Shown here one piece after another: positions 54,518 through 61,956 of a DNA stretch of 64,000 nucleotides. Source of the DNA: Mycobacterium sp. 852013-50091_SCH5140682 (lineage in GTDB: Bacteria > Actinomycetota > Actinomycetes > Mycobacteriales > Mycobacteriaceae); assembly GCF_001665685.1 (NCBI RefSeq), contig NZ_LZTB01000119.1, forward strand, positions 1-64,000, read 5' to 3'. The translations under genes and the position numbers were made by a program. The notes under the pieces were generated by a model, which saw only the letters and a program-made list of their open reading frames with translations, made no database searches and was not told where the DNA came from. Numbering within the stretch: position 1 is the stretch's first letter; each line of letters opens with the position of its first letter.

Positions 54518-56175
54518 GTTTCGACGATCGGACATATCAGCCGGCCGACGCGCCAGCCAACCAGGGATTCCAGGCGGCGGACCGCCACTTCCCCAAGAGC
54601 AAGCTGTTTTCCGAGATGCTGATGATCGAGTCGGATCACGACATGCGCAATTCGGCCGACTTCATCTCTCTGGACCGCGCGGCCAAAGCACTCATCCGGC
54701 TGCCCGGGGTAGCCATGGTGCAGAGCATCACCCGGCCCATGGGGCGCGCGCTCGAGCACGCCAGCCTGCCGTATCTGTTCACCACGCAAGGTAGCGGCAA
54801 CGGCCAGCAGTTGCCCTTCACGCGGCAGATGAACAGCAATACCGATCAGCAAGCCCAGATCATGGCGCACACCATCACGGTGCTGCGCCAGACGATCGAC
54901 CTGACCCAGAAACTCGCCGACGAACTGCACGACACCGTGGTCACCATGGAGGACATGGAGCAGGTCACCGAGCAGATGCGGGACCAGGTCGCCAACCTCG
55001 ATGACTTCATGAGGCCGCTGCGCAACTATTTCTATTGGGAGCCGCACTGTTTCGACATTCCGGCATGCTGGGCGTTCCGGTCGCTGTTCGACATGCTCGA
55101 CAGCGTCGACAGCCTGGCCGGTGACATCAAGGATGCGGTGGGCTCCTTGGAGGTGGTCGACAAGCTGTTGCCGCAGATGGTGTCGCAGCTCAAGATCATG
55201 GCCGACGACATGCAGGGACTGCAGGCGCTGATCGTCAATACCTATGGCCCGTCGAATATTCAGGCCGACAACACCGACCAGACCTTCGACGACATGATCA
55301 ACGTCGGCAACGACTTCGACACCTCGCGCAGCGATGACTTCTTCTACATTCCGCGGGAGGCGTTCGCCAACGAGGACATCAAAACCGGTATGGCACTGAT
55401 GATGTCACCCGACGGCAAGGCTGCCCGGTTCATCGTCACCCATGAGGGCAATGCCATGGGGCCCGAAGGCATCGAGCACGTCGAGCAGTTTCCCGATGCG
55501 ATCAAGATCGCGCTGAAAGAGACCTCGTTGGCGGGCTCGAAGATCTACATCGGCGGATCTGGCTCCAACAACCGGGACATCCAGGCGTACGCCAAGTCCG
55601 ATCTCCTCATCGCCGCCATCGCCGCGTTCGTGCTGATCTTTCTGATCATGATGGTGATCACGCGTTCTCTGGTGGCCGCCTTGGTGATTCCCGGTACGGT
55701 TGCGTTCTCCTACGCCGGGGCGTTCGGGCTGTCCGTGCTGATCTGGCAGCACCTGATCGGCCTGCATCTGCACTGGCTGATCCTGCCGCTGACGTTCATC
55801 ATTCTCGTGGCGGTCGGATCCGACTACAACCTGCTGCTGATCGCTCGGCTCAAAGAGGAGGTCCACGCCGGATTGAACACCGGGCTGATCCGCGCGCTGG
55901 GCAGTACCGGCGGTGTGGTGACCTCCGCCGGTTTAGTGTTCGCCTTCACGATGCTGGCGATGCTCTCCAGCGATCTGCGCACCATCGGCCAGGTCGGGTC
56001 GACGGTGTGCATCGGACTGTTGCTCGACACCCTGATCGTGCGGTCGTTCATCGTGCCGTGCATCGTCCGGTTGCTCGGGCCATGGTTCTGGTGGCCGACG
56101 CTGGTCAGGTCGCGTCCGCTGCGGTCCGCCACGCCGCGCTACGCAACAACCGAAGTCCGTTCAACCCCACGATGA
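54514..56175 (+). CDS. MmpL-family transporter, C-terminal part (gene split by frame change)
   Basis: The 553 residues start at a GTG overlapping the TGA of the previous part (GTGA). They contain D2 with YFYWEPHCFDIPAC, a helix-rich middle, and TM8-12 with the second proton-relay motif GSDYNLLLIARLKEE (near 435). Without TM7 the polypeptide would begin with a periplasmic domain and no signal sequence, so independent function as a separate chain is hard to see. The last 71 bp overlap the convergent ctpJ gene. Confidence 0.8.
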   Translation: MSFDDRTYQPADAPANQGFQAADRHFPKSKLFSEMLMIESDHDMRNSADFISLDRAAKALIRLPGVAMVQSITRPMGRALEHASLPYLFTTQGSGNGQQLPFTRQMNSNTDQQAQIMAHTITVLRQTIDLTQKLADELHDTVVTMEDMEQVTEQMRDQVANLDDFMRPLRNYFYWEPHCFDIPACWAFRSLFDMLDSVDSLAGDIKDAVGSLEVVDKLLPQMVSQLKIMADDMQGLQALIVNTYGPSNIQADNTDQTFDDMINVGNDFDTSRSDDFFYIPREAFANEDIKTGMALMMSPDGKAARFIVTHEGNAMGPEGIEHVEQFPDAIKIALKETSLAGSKIYIGGSGSNNRDIQAYAKSDLLIAAIAAFVLIFLIMMVITRSLVAALVIPGTVAFSYAGAFGLSVLIWQHLIGLHLHWLILPLTFIILVAVGSDYNLLLIARLKEEVHAGLNTGLIRALGSTGGVVTSAGLVFAFTMLAMLSSDLRTIGQVGSTVCIGLLLDTLIVRSFIVPCIVRLLGPWFWWPTLVRSRPLRSATPRYATTEVRSTPR

Positions 56176-58063
56176 TGGTGGATCCCTCGTGTCCGGCCAC
56201 TCCCAGCGGCAACGGCAAGGTCGCTGCGAGATCCCAGACCACCAGGGCAGCAATGAAAGTCGCGGCAATGACCAGGTTCGCGACGACCACGCGGCGGGCA
56301 CGACGAGACAGCGCGACCACGGTCGCGACCGCGCTCAGGTCGTCACCGATGACCACGGCATCGGCGGTCTGCAACGTCAGATCCGAGCCGGCCCCGCCCA
56401 TGGCGAGACCCGCGTGAGCCGCGGCCAGCGCGGGTGCGTCGTTGATGCCGTCGCCGACCATCGCCAATCGCGTTCCGTCGGCTTGTAGTTCCGCGACCGC
56501 GGAGACCTTGTCGTGCGGAAGCAGACCCGCACGGACATCCGTGATGCCCACCCGGTCGGCCAACATCGCGGCCGCAGTCTCGTTGTCACCGGTCAAGAGC
56601 ACCGGCGTGCGCCCGGTCAGCCGGGCGGCGGCAGCCACTGCGCCGGGCGCCTCGGGCCGCAGCTGATCAGTCAGGGCCAGCACCGCGACCGGGCGGTTCG
56701 CGACACTCACGATGACCGCTGTGCGGCCCCGCTGTTGCACTAGCGCAACGACTTCCGCCTCCGCGTGGTCGAGGACGCCCAGCAACGCCGTTGGCGATGC
56801 GACGGTGACGCACTCGCCGTTGACGGTCGCGCTGACGCCGAGCCCCGGTTTCGCGATGAAGTCAGTGGCGTCGGGCCATCGCAGGCCGCGGGCCTTCGCG
56901 GCGTGCACGATGGCCGCACCGAGCGGATGCTCGCTGGGGTGCTCGGCCGCGGCCGCCAGCGCCAGCGCATCGCCATCGGTGATATCTGGTACAACGACGT
57001 GGATTTCGGCGAGTTCGGGGATGCCGCGGGTCAGGGTTCCGGTCTTGTCGAACGCCACCCTGGTGGTGGTACCGAGTTGTTCCATGACGACCGCAGACTT
57101 GACCAGCACGCCGTGCCTGCCTGCGTTGGCGATGGCGGCGAGCAGAGGAGGCATGGTCGCCAGCACCACGGCGCACGGGGATGCCACGATCATGAACGTC
57201 ATCGCGCGCAGCAGCGATGCTTGCAAGGTGTCGCCCAACAGCAGCGGGAGGGCGAACACGGCGATGGTGACGGCGACCATGCCGATCGAGTAGCGCTGCT
57301 CGATCTTCTCGATGAACAACTGCGTGCGGGCCTTGGTCTGGCTGGCCTCGTGCACCAGCGAGGCGATCCGGGCCACCACCGAGTCCTCGGCTCGGCGGTC
57401 CACCCGGATGCGCAATGCCCCAGTGCCGTTGAGCGTGCCTGCGAAGACCTCGTCTCCCGGGGTTTTGTCCACCGGCAGCGGTTCACCGGTGATGGTTGCC
57501 TGGTCGATATCACTGGCACCGGCGATCACGGTGGCGTCAGCGCCGACGCGCTCACCGGGCCGCACCAGCACCACGTCGCCCACCTCAAGGTCGGCCGCCC
57601 TGACGGACTCCTCGCGCCCGTCGTCGGATACCCGGGTGGCGCTGTCCGGGGCCAGGTCGAGTAGGCCGCGCACCGCGTCCTCGGTACGCGCGGTGGCGAG
57701 TGCCTCCAGCGCGCCAGAGGTCGCAAAGATCACGATCAACAGTGCCCCGTCGGTGATCTGGCCGATGGCGGCCGCTCCGATCGCTGCGGCGACCATCAAC
57801 AGATCCACATCCAAGGTCTTCTCGCGCAACGCCTGCAGTCCGGCCAGCGCCGGTTCCCAACCGCCGGTCAGGTAGCAGGCCAAGTACAACGTCCACCAGA
57901 ACCACGCCGGTCCGCCCATGAGTTGGACCGCGAGGCCCGCCAGGAACAGCGCTAATGATGCTGCAGCCCAACGTGTTTCGGGAAGCTCGAAGACTCTGCG
58001 TCGCCCAGGAAGTGCTGACGAAGCGACCGTGACGCGCTGGGTGGCCTCCGTGAGCGCGGGCAT
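56105..58063 (-). CDS. ctpJ: P1B-4-type metal-exporting ATPase CtpJ
   Basis: The 652-residue P-type ATPase has the TM4 metal motif ASPCAVV, phosphorylation site FDKTGTLTRG, the nucleotide-domain region AEHPSEHPLGAA, and the hinge MVGDGINDAPALAAA. TM6 holds GHEGSTIIVG, a HEGST motif of the P1B-4 (Co/Ni/Fe) class. As in that class there is no N-terminal metal-binding domain. It should pump Co(II), Ni(II) or a similar ion out of the cytoplasm. GGAGG precedes the ATG. It is divergent from nmtR, exactly as ctpJ (Rv3743c)/nmtR (Rv3744) in M. tuberculosis. Confidence 0.9.
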   Translation of the reverse strand: MPALTEATQRVTVASSALPGRRRVFELPETRWAAASLALFLAGLAVQLMGGPAWFWWTLYLACYLTGGWEPALAGLQALREKTLDVDLLMVAAAIGAAAIGQITDGALLIVIFATSGALEALATARTEDAVRGLLDLAPDSATRVSDDGREESVRAADLEVGDVVLVRPGERVGADATVIAGASDIDQATITGEPLPVDKTPGDEVFAGTLNGTGALRIRVDRRAEDSVVARIASLVHEASQTKARTQLFIEKIEQRYSIGMVAVTIAVFALPLLLGDTLQASLLRAMTFMIVASPCAVVLATMPPLLAAIANAGRHGVLVKSAVVMEQLGTTTRVAFDKTGTLTRGIPELAEIHVVVPDITDGDALALAAAAEHPSEHPLGAAIVHAAKARGLRWPDATDFIAKPGLGVSATVNGECVTVASPTALLGVLDHAEAEVVALVQQRGRTAVIVSVANRPVAVLALTDQLRPEAPGAVAAAARLTGRTPVLLTGDNETAAAMLADRVGITDVRAGLLPHDKVSAVAELQADGTRLAMVGDGINDAPALAAAHAGLAMGGAGSDLTLQTADAVVIGDDLSAVATVVALSRRARRVVVANLVIAATFIAALVVWDLAATLPLPLGVAGHEGSTIIVGLNGLRLLRSAAWRTAADAT

Positions 58064-58117
58064 GCCGCCACCTCCAAAGACAGATGAACAGGTACGGTCC
58101 GGACAATATCAGAACAC

Positions 58118-58152
58118 ATGAACATGTCTTCATTCGTTGCGATTAGTACACT
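58118..58152 (+). promoter_or_regulatory. nmtR operator/promoter
   Basis: An inverted repeat ATGAA-N6-TTCAT at 58118-58133 lies where the -35 region should be, and TACACT at 58147-58152 makes a good -10 six bases before the nmtR ATG. No ribosome site is present, so the transcript is probably leaderless. The repeat also lies 55 bp before the ctpJ start, so one site could control both genes, as NmtR does in M. tuberculosis. Confidence 0.6.
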
Positions 58153-58158
58153 ACAACG

Positions 58159-58521
58159 ATGGGGCACGGTGTCGAAGGTCGCGATCGCCCTGCCGGGCGG
58201 CTCGACGCGGACGCTGCCGCGCAGGTGGCCACCACACTGCAAGCGCTCGCCACACCGAGTCGACTGATGATCCTGACCGAGCTGCGCCAGGGCTCATGCT
58301 CGGTGTCGGAGCTGGCCGACGCCATCGGCTTGGAACAGTCCCTGGTTTCGCATCAACTCCGGCTGCTACGCAATCTGGGGTTGGTCACCGGAACCCGCTC
58401 CGGCCGCAGCATCGTCTACAGCCTCTACGACAACCACGTCGCCCAACTGCTCGACGAAGCCGTCTACCACAGCGAACACCTGCGACTCGGCCTCACCGAC
58501 CGCACCAACGACGTCGGCTGA
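58159..58521 (+). CDS. nmtR: NmtR, ArsR-family nickel/cobalt sensor
   Basis: The 120-residue repressor closely follows M. tuberculosis NmtR: MGHGVEGR N-terminus (used as metal ligand), a winged helix with VSELADAIGLEQSLVSHQLRLLRNLGLV, and YSLYDNHVAQLLDEAVYHSEHLRLGL. The alpha-5 ligands Asp91, His93, His104 and His107 are all present at those exact positions. The two C-terminal histidines of the M. tuberculosis protein (109 and 116) are Arg and Thr here. It should repress ctpJ until Ni or Co binds. Start at the ATG; probably leaderless. Confidence 0.95.
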   Translation: MGHGVEGRDRPAGRLDADAAAQVATTLQALATPSRLMILTELRQGSCSVSELADAIGLEQSLVSHQLRLLRNLGLVTGTRSGRSIVYSLYDNHVAQLLDEAVYHSEHLRLGLTDRTNDVG

Positions 58522-58527
58522 GCGCCG

Positions 58528-59712
58528 CTACGGTTCGGCAGTCCGTCGTGAGCGGGTCGCCCCGACGAGAACTGCCAGCGCGGCCAACACCAAGCTGATC
58601 GCCAGCATTCCGGCATTCAGCGTCAACGCGGTGGCGACGGCACCGACGAGCAGCGGTCCCCCGGCATCACCGAGCTCCCGGCCGATCTCAGCGGATCCCA
58701 TTGTCTGGCCGAGTCGTTCGGGTGGGCTGCTCGCAGCCAGGTGTGCGAAGCCCAGCGGGGTGATCAGCCCGGTGCCTGCCCCGATGGTCACCGACGCCAG
58801 CAGGATGCCTGCCAGCCCCGGCACCACGGTGGCGAGCCCGATTCCGGCGGCGGCCAGCAGCAGGCCGACGGTCATGCCTGTTCGGTCCCGCAGCCGTCCA
58901 CTGTCCCGCGCGCGACCCACCCTCGGCTGGACCAGCGCGGCAGCGGCCGCCAGCACCGACACGGCCGCACCGGTGGCCAAGGGTCCGAGGCCGTGGCGGG
59001 CACCGATCGCGGGCAGAAATCCGACGCCGACAGCCAGGGCTGCAGTGGCACCGGCCAACGCTGCGGTGGGACGCAAGAAACTGCCGCTGGCCAGGCGACG
59101 CGCCAGGTCCACGACGGTCTGACGCTTCTTCGGGAGCACCTGCACCGCAGGCACCACCACCAGCGCCCAACCCGCCACGAGGGCGGCGAGAACCGCCAAT
59201 GTGCTGAACAGCAGCCGGTATCCGCCCACCGTGATCAGTACGCCACCCAGGACCGGGCCCAGGGTGTAGCCAAGGCCTTTCCACGCGCCATAGCTGCCGA
59301 AGGCCCGACCGTGCGCGGTGGCCGGGGTCAGCCGGGCAAGCATCGCCCCGGCCGCCGGGGAGAACGCGGCAGCCGCGGCGCCCTGGCCGAACCGGGCCAA
59401 CCCGATCAGGCCGGGATTGCCCGCGAGCACGAATGCGGCGGATGCCAGTGCGAACGCCACCAGACCACCGAGCAATACGGGGCGCGCGCCGACCCGGTCT
59501 GCGAGCGTTCCGAACACCGGTTTGAGCAGGACTTCCGCGCCGTCGTACACCGCGAGCAGCAAGCCCAACGTGAGCAGGCTGGTGTGCTCTGCTTCGGTAT
59601 AACCCGCGAGGCTGGCGGCAATGCTGTGCGCCCCGAATGCGGTGACGAAACCCGCGGCGTACAGCGGCAACAATCGGGCCCGGGAAATACGTGTCTGCGC
59701 GCGCGTGATCAC
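58528..59712 (-). CDS. MFS transporter
   Basis: The 394-residue protein has twelve hydrophobic segments and the MFS loop signature GTLADRVGARPVLLGG after TM2, plus GARFGQGAAAAAFSPAAGAML-like TM4 and GRAFGSYGAWKGLGYTLGPVLGG in TM5, typical of drug-type exporters. A long cytoplasmic loop is short here (VLPKKRQTVVDLARRL). Substrate unknown. It starts with GTG at 59712, overlapping the PAP2 phosphatase stop (GTGA), so these two genes are coupled. It converges on nmtR. Confidence 0.85.
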   Translation of the reverse strand: MITRAQTRISRARLLPLYAAGFVTAFGAHSIAASLAGYTEAEHTSLLTLGLLLAVYDGAEVLLKPVFGTLADRVGARPVLLGGLVAFALASAAFVLAGNPGLIGLARFGQGAAAAAFSPAAGAMLARLTPATAHGRAFGSYGAWKGLGYTLGPVLGGVLITVGGYRLLFSTLAVLAALVAGWALVVVPAVQVLPKKRQTVVDLARRLASGSFLRPTAALAGATAALAVGVGFLPAIGARHGLGPLATGAAVSVLAAAAALVQPRVGRARDSGRLRDRTGMTVGLLLAAAGIGLATVVPGLAGILLASVTIGAGTGLITPLGFAHLAASSPPERLGQTMGSAEIGRELGDAGGPLLVGAVATALTLNAGMLAISLVLAALAVLVGATRSRRTAEP

Positions 59713-60323
59713 GACGGCTTCTTTTGTCTCACATCAGCTTTCGGTCGCTGTGGCACGAACAGAATGCTCAGCGGGGTGCCGGCCAGCGTCGTCAGCATGC
59801 GACGCAGGACAGGCCGTAGCAGGAGGTAGCCGGCCACGCTGACCACGGCACCGAACACCAGTCCGGCCACGACGTCCTGCGGATAGTGTGCACCGCTGTA
59901 CACCCGGGCGAAAGCCATCGCGGCTGCCGCGATCGCGGCGAGAACACCGAGTCGCCCACGCACCAGCCATAATCCGGCCGTGACGGCACCGGCCATGACC
60001 GCGTGGTCGCTGGGGAATCCGGGATCGGTGTTGCAGTGCAGCACCACGATGTCGTGAAGAGCCTGACATGGCCGGGTCTCGTTCACGGCCGCCGCAACCG
60101 GCTGGTTCACCGCCAGCGCCACAAGCATCCCCAACGGGGCCCACGCCGCCGCGACCATACGAGCGGGATCTGCGTCTCTACGGGCAGTCCACCATCCGGC
60201 CAACAGCAGCGCCGCGAACAACACGACTCCGTAGGCGGCATATCCGGACACGATCGGGTGCAGCCACGGTGTGTCCCGGGCAAAGTGGTTGATGACGTAG
60301 AAGATTCGGGTGTCGGCGGTCAT
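59709..60323 (-). CDS. PAP2-superfamily membrane phosphatase
   Basis: The 204-residue membrane protein carries the PAP2 acid-phosphatase motifs: NETRPCQAL (a variant of the first Lys/Arg motif), GFPSDHAVMAGA (PSxH) and ARVYSGAHYPQDVVAG (SRxxxxxHxxxD, with Arg, His and Asp). Five or six transmembrane segments surround them. It should dephosphorylate a lipid phosphate such as undecaprenyl or decaprenyl pyrophosphate or phosphatidic acid; the substrate is unknown. The ATG at 60323 is chosen as the first Met giving a clean N-terminal part. It follows the ChrB-like gene by 16 bp and overlaps the MFS gene. Confidence 0.83.
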   Translation of the reverse strand: MTADTRIFYVINHFARDTPWLHPIVSGYAAYGVVLFAALLLAGWWTARRDADPARMVAAAWAPLGMLVALAVNQPVAAAVNETRPCQALHDIVVLHCNTDPGFPSDHAVMAGAVTAGLWLVRGRLGVLAAIAAAAMAFARVYSGAHYPQDVVAGLVFGAVVSVAGYLLLRPVLRRMLTTLAGTPLSILFVPQRPKADVRQKKPS

Positions 60324-60339
60324 GGTGCAGCTTTCGGTT

Positions 60340-60894
60340 TCACATCTGGTGCAGGGCCGCAAAGACCCGTTCTGTGTAGTCGGCCAAGCGGTCGGCGCAG
60401 TGCTTGAGTTGCTGGTCGGCCTCCGCGGCAGCCAAAGCGCCGAACACGTCACGGGCATTGATGTCGCGGTGCCAACGGCGCAACCGCTCCAGACTCTGTT
60501 CCTCTTCCTCAAGTTCGGCCATGGTGAACTTGCCCTTGGCGATCTCCTTGTCGATCTCGGCGTCGAAACCCGCACAGTCAGAGAGGAATTCCGCCCACTC
60601 CTCGGCACGCTCGGCGGTGAACATGGCCTCGAGCCGAGCCGCATCGGACTCCTGATGCCCTGCGGCGTCGAGCATCAGCACCTCGCCTTCGCCGCGTCGG
60701 GCGAGCTCGATCACGCGCTCGACCCCCTCGGCGAAGACGGGCACACTCGGCACCACCCACACACCCTGACCGATCTGCAGTGCGCCGACGCGGCGCAACT
60801 CGCGCCAGATCGCAACCCGATGACGGGAGGGCTCCGCCGGTACCCGCACCACCAGTACGAGCCAGCGCACCACCGCATCGCGTTGATCCGTCAC
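60340..60894 (-). CDS. ChrB N-terminal-domain protein (chromate-resistance type)
   Basis: The 184-residue soluble protein matches the ChrB N-terminal domain: WLVLVVRVPAEPSRHRVAIWRELRRVGALQIGQGVWVVPSVP followed by a helical part (ERAEEWAEFLSDCAGFDAEIDKEIAKGKF). ChrB proteins are linked to chromate resistance and sensing, but many ChrB-N proteins occur without a chromate pump. The GTG at 60894 is taken as start because the domain begins right after it; no strong ribosome site is present. It heads a minus-strand run with the PAP2 phosphatase and the MFS transporter, divergent from a CmtR-like regulator. Confidence 0.78.
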   Translation of the reverse strand: MTDQRDAVVRWLVLVVRVPAEPSRHRVAIWRELRRVGALQIGQGVWVVPSVPVFAEGVERVIELARRGEGEVLMLDAAGHQESDAARLEAMFTAERAEEWAEFLSDCAGFDAEIDKEIAKGKFTMAELEEEEQSLERLRRWHRDINARDVFGALAAAEADQQLKHCADRLADYTERVFAALHQM

Positions 60895-60904
60895 GCCGCA
60901 AAAT

Positions 60905-60918
60905 GTAACAGCCGTTAC
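60905..60918. promoter_or_regulatory. Inverted repeat upstream of the ChrB-like gene
   Basis: GTAAC-AGCC-GTTAC lies 11-24 bp before the ChrB-like start codon, in position to overlap its promoter. It differs in sequence from the palindrome at 60962. Regulator unknown. Confidence 0.4.
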
Positions 60919-60961
60919 TCGGTGGCTGTCAATCTGGTGCCGATAGTTCATCTGTTTATGA

Positions 60962-60982
60962 ATACATCCTGTGATGTATCGT
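60962..60982 (+). promoter_or_regulatory. Operator and -10 box of the CmtR-like arsR gene
   Basis: ATACATC-CTGT-GATGTAT (60962-60979) is an exact inverted repeat. TATCGT (60977-60982) overlaps its right arm and lies six bases before the GTG at 60989, the same layout as the leaderless nmtR promoter. A bound repressor would block this promoter. Confidence 0.55.
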
Positions 60983-60988
60983 TCGAGT

Positions 60989-61315
60989 GTGGAGACGCTG
61001 ACGCACGGTGCGGTATTGGCCCGGTTCGGCCACGCCTTGTCTGATCAAACCCGATCCCGAATCCTGTTGGCGCTCAAAGACAGAGCGGCATATCCGACCG
61101 ACCTGGCCGACACTGTGGGCGTTTCGCGCCAGAGCATGTCCAATCACCTTGCCTGCCTTCGCGGTTGCGGTTTGGTGGTGGCTGTGCCCGAAGGGCGACG
61201 CAGCCGCTACGAACTCGCGGACCCGAATCTGGCGCACGCTCTCGACAACCTGCTCCGGGTGGTCCTGACTGTCGAATCCCGACACTGCGCCAGCGCCGTG
61301 GACGGGTGCTGCTGA
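60989..61315 (+). CDS. CmtR-like ArsR-family metal sensor
   Basis: The 108-residue repressor aligns by eye with CmtR, the Cd/Pb sensor of M. tuberculosis: LARFGHALSDQTRSRILLAL, YPTDLADTVGVSRQSMSNHLACLRGCGLVV and YELADPNLAHALDNLLRVVL. The NHLACLRGCGL segment supplies the two DNA-binding-helix cysteines used by CmtR, and the C-terminal RHCASAVDGCC gives further thiols. It should sense a soft metal. The GTG at 60989 fits CmtR length and a leaderless promoter; GTG at 60971 and ATG at 60974 are longer options but overlap the operator. It is coupled to a CDF transporter. Confidence 0.85.
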   Translation: METLTHGAVLARFGHALSDQTRSRILLALKDRAAYPTDLADTVGVSRQSMSNHLACLRGCGLVVAVPEGRRSRYELADPNLAHALDNLLRVVLTVESRHCASAVDGCC

Positions 61316-61947
61316 TGTCGGCGCAGCCGCACGGTTCGCATGCGCCGACATCGGACCGACGCGCCGTCCTGCAACGACGGATCCGGTGGTTCGTCGCCGC
61401 CACCATCACCTACAACGTGGTCGAAGCCGTCGTGGCGATCGGTGAGGGTGCCCGGGTCTCCTCGACCGCATTGATCGGGTTCGGTCTGGATTCGGTCATC
61501 GAAGTCTCGTCGGCCGCCGCAGTAGCCTGGCAGTTCTCCGGAGCCGACCCGGAAGCACGCGAAAAGACAGCGCTGCGGGTGATCGCGCTGTCGTTCTTCG
61601 CCCTCGCGGGCTACATCGTCGTGGAATCGATCCGCTCGCTCACCGGTGCCACGGAGGCACGCCATTCCGTGATCGGCATCGCCCTGACCGCCACCAGCCT
61701 TGTCGTGATGCCGCTGCTCTCGTTCGCACAGCGGCTCGCCGGGCGCGAACTCCACTCCCGCTCCGCGGTCGCCGATTCCAAACAGACCCTCCTGTGCACC
61801 TACCTCTCTGCGGTGGTGCTTGTCGGCCTGGTTGTCAACAGCCTGTTCGGCTGGAGCTGGGCCGACCCAGTCGCCGCGTTGGTACTCGCCGTGGTCGCCG
61901 TCAACGAGGGCCGCGAGGCGTGGCGCGGCGAAACCTGCTGCAACTGA
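61315..61947 (+). CDS. CDF-like cation efflux transporter
   Basis: The 210-residue membrane protein has six transmembrane helices without the usual C-terminal CDF domain. TM2 carries IGFGLDSVIEVSSA (the Asp/Glu pair of the CDF metal site) and TM5 HSRSAVADSKQTLLC (a second Asp). The C-terminus ends GETCCN, adding two cysteines. Its ATG overlaps the arsR stop (TGATG), so regulator and pump are co-translated. By context it should export the metal sensed by the CmtR-like protein. Confidence 0.82.
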   Translation: MSAQPHGSHAPTSDRRAVLQRRIRWFVAATITYNVVEAVVAIGEGARVSSTALIGFGLDSVIEVSSAAAVAWQFSGADPEAREKTALRVIALSFFALAGYIVVESIRSLTGATEARHSVIGIALTATSLVVMPLLSFAQRLAGRELHSRSAVADSKQTLLCTYLSAVVLVGLVVNSLFGWSWADPVAALVLAVVAVNEGREAWRGETCCN

Positions 61948-61956
61948 AGAACTCCC

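Noticed and set aside
54505..54525. Programmed ribosomal frameshift in the split mmpL
   Set aside because: No slippery heptamer or clear downstream stem is visible; a simple one-base loss explains the break better.
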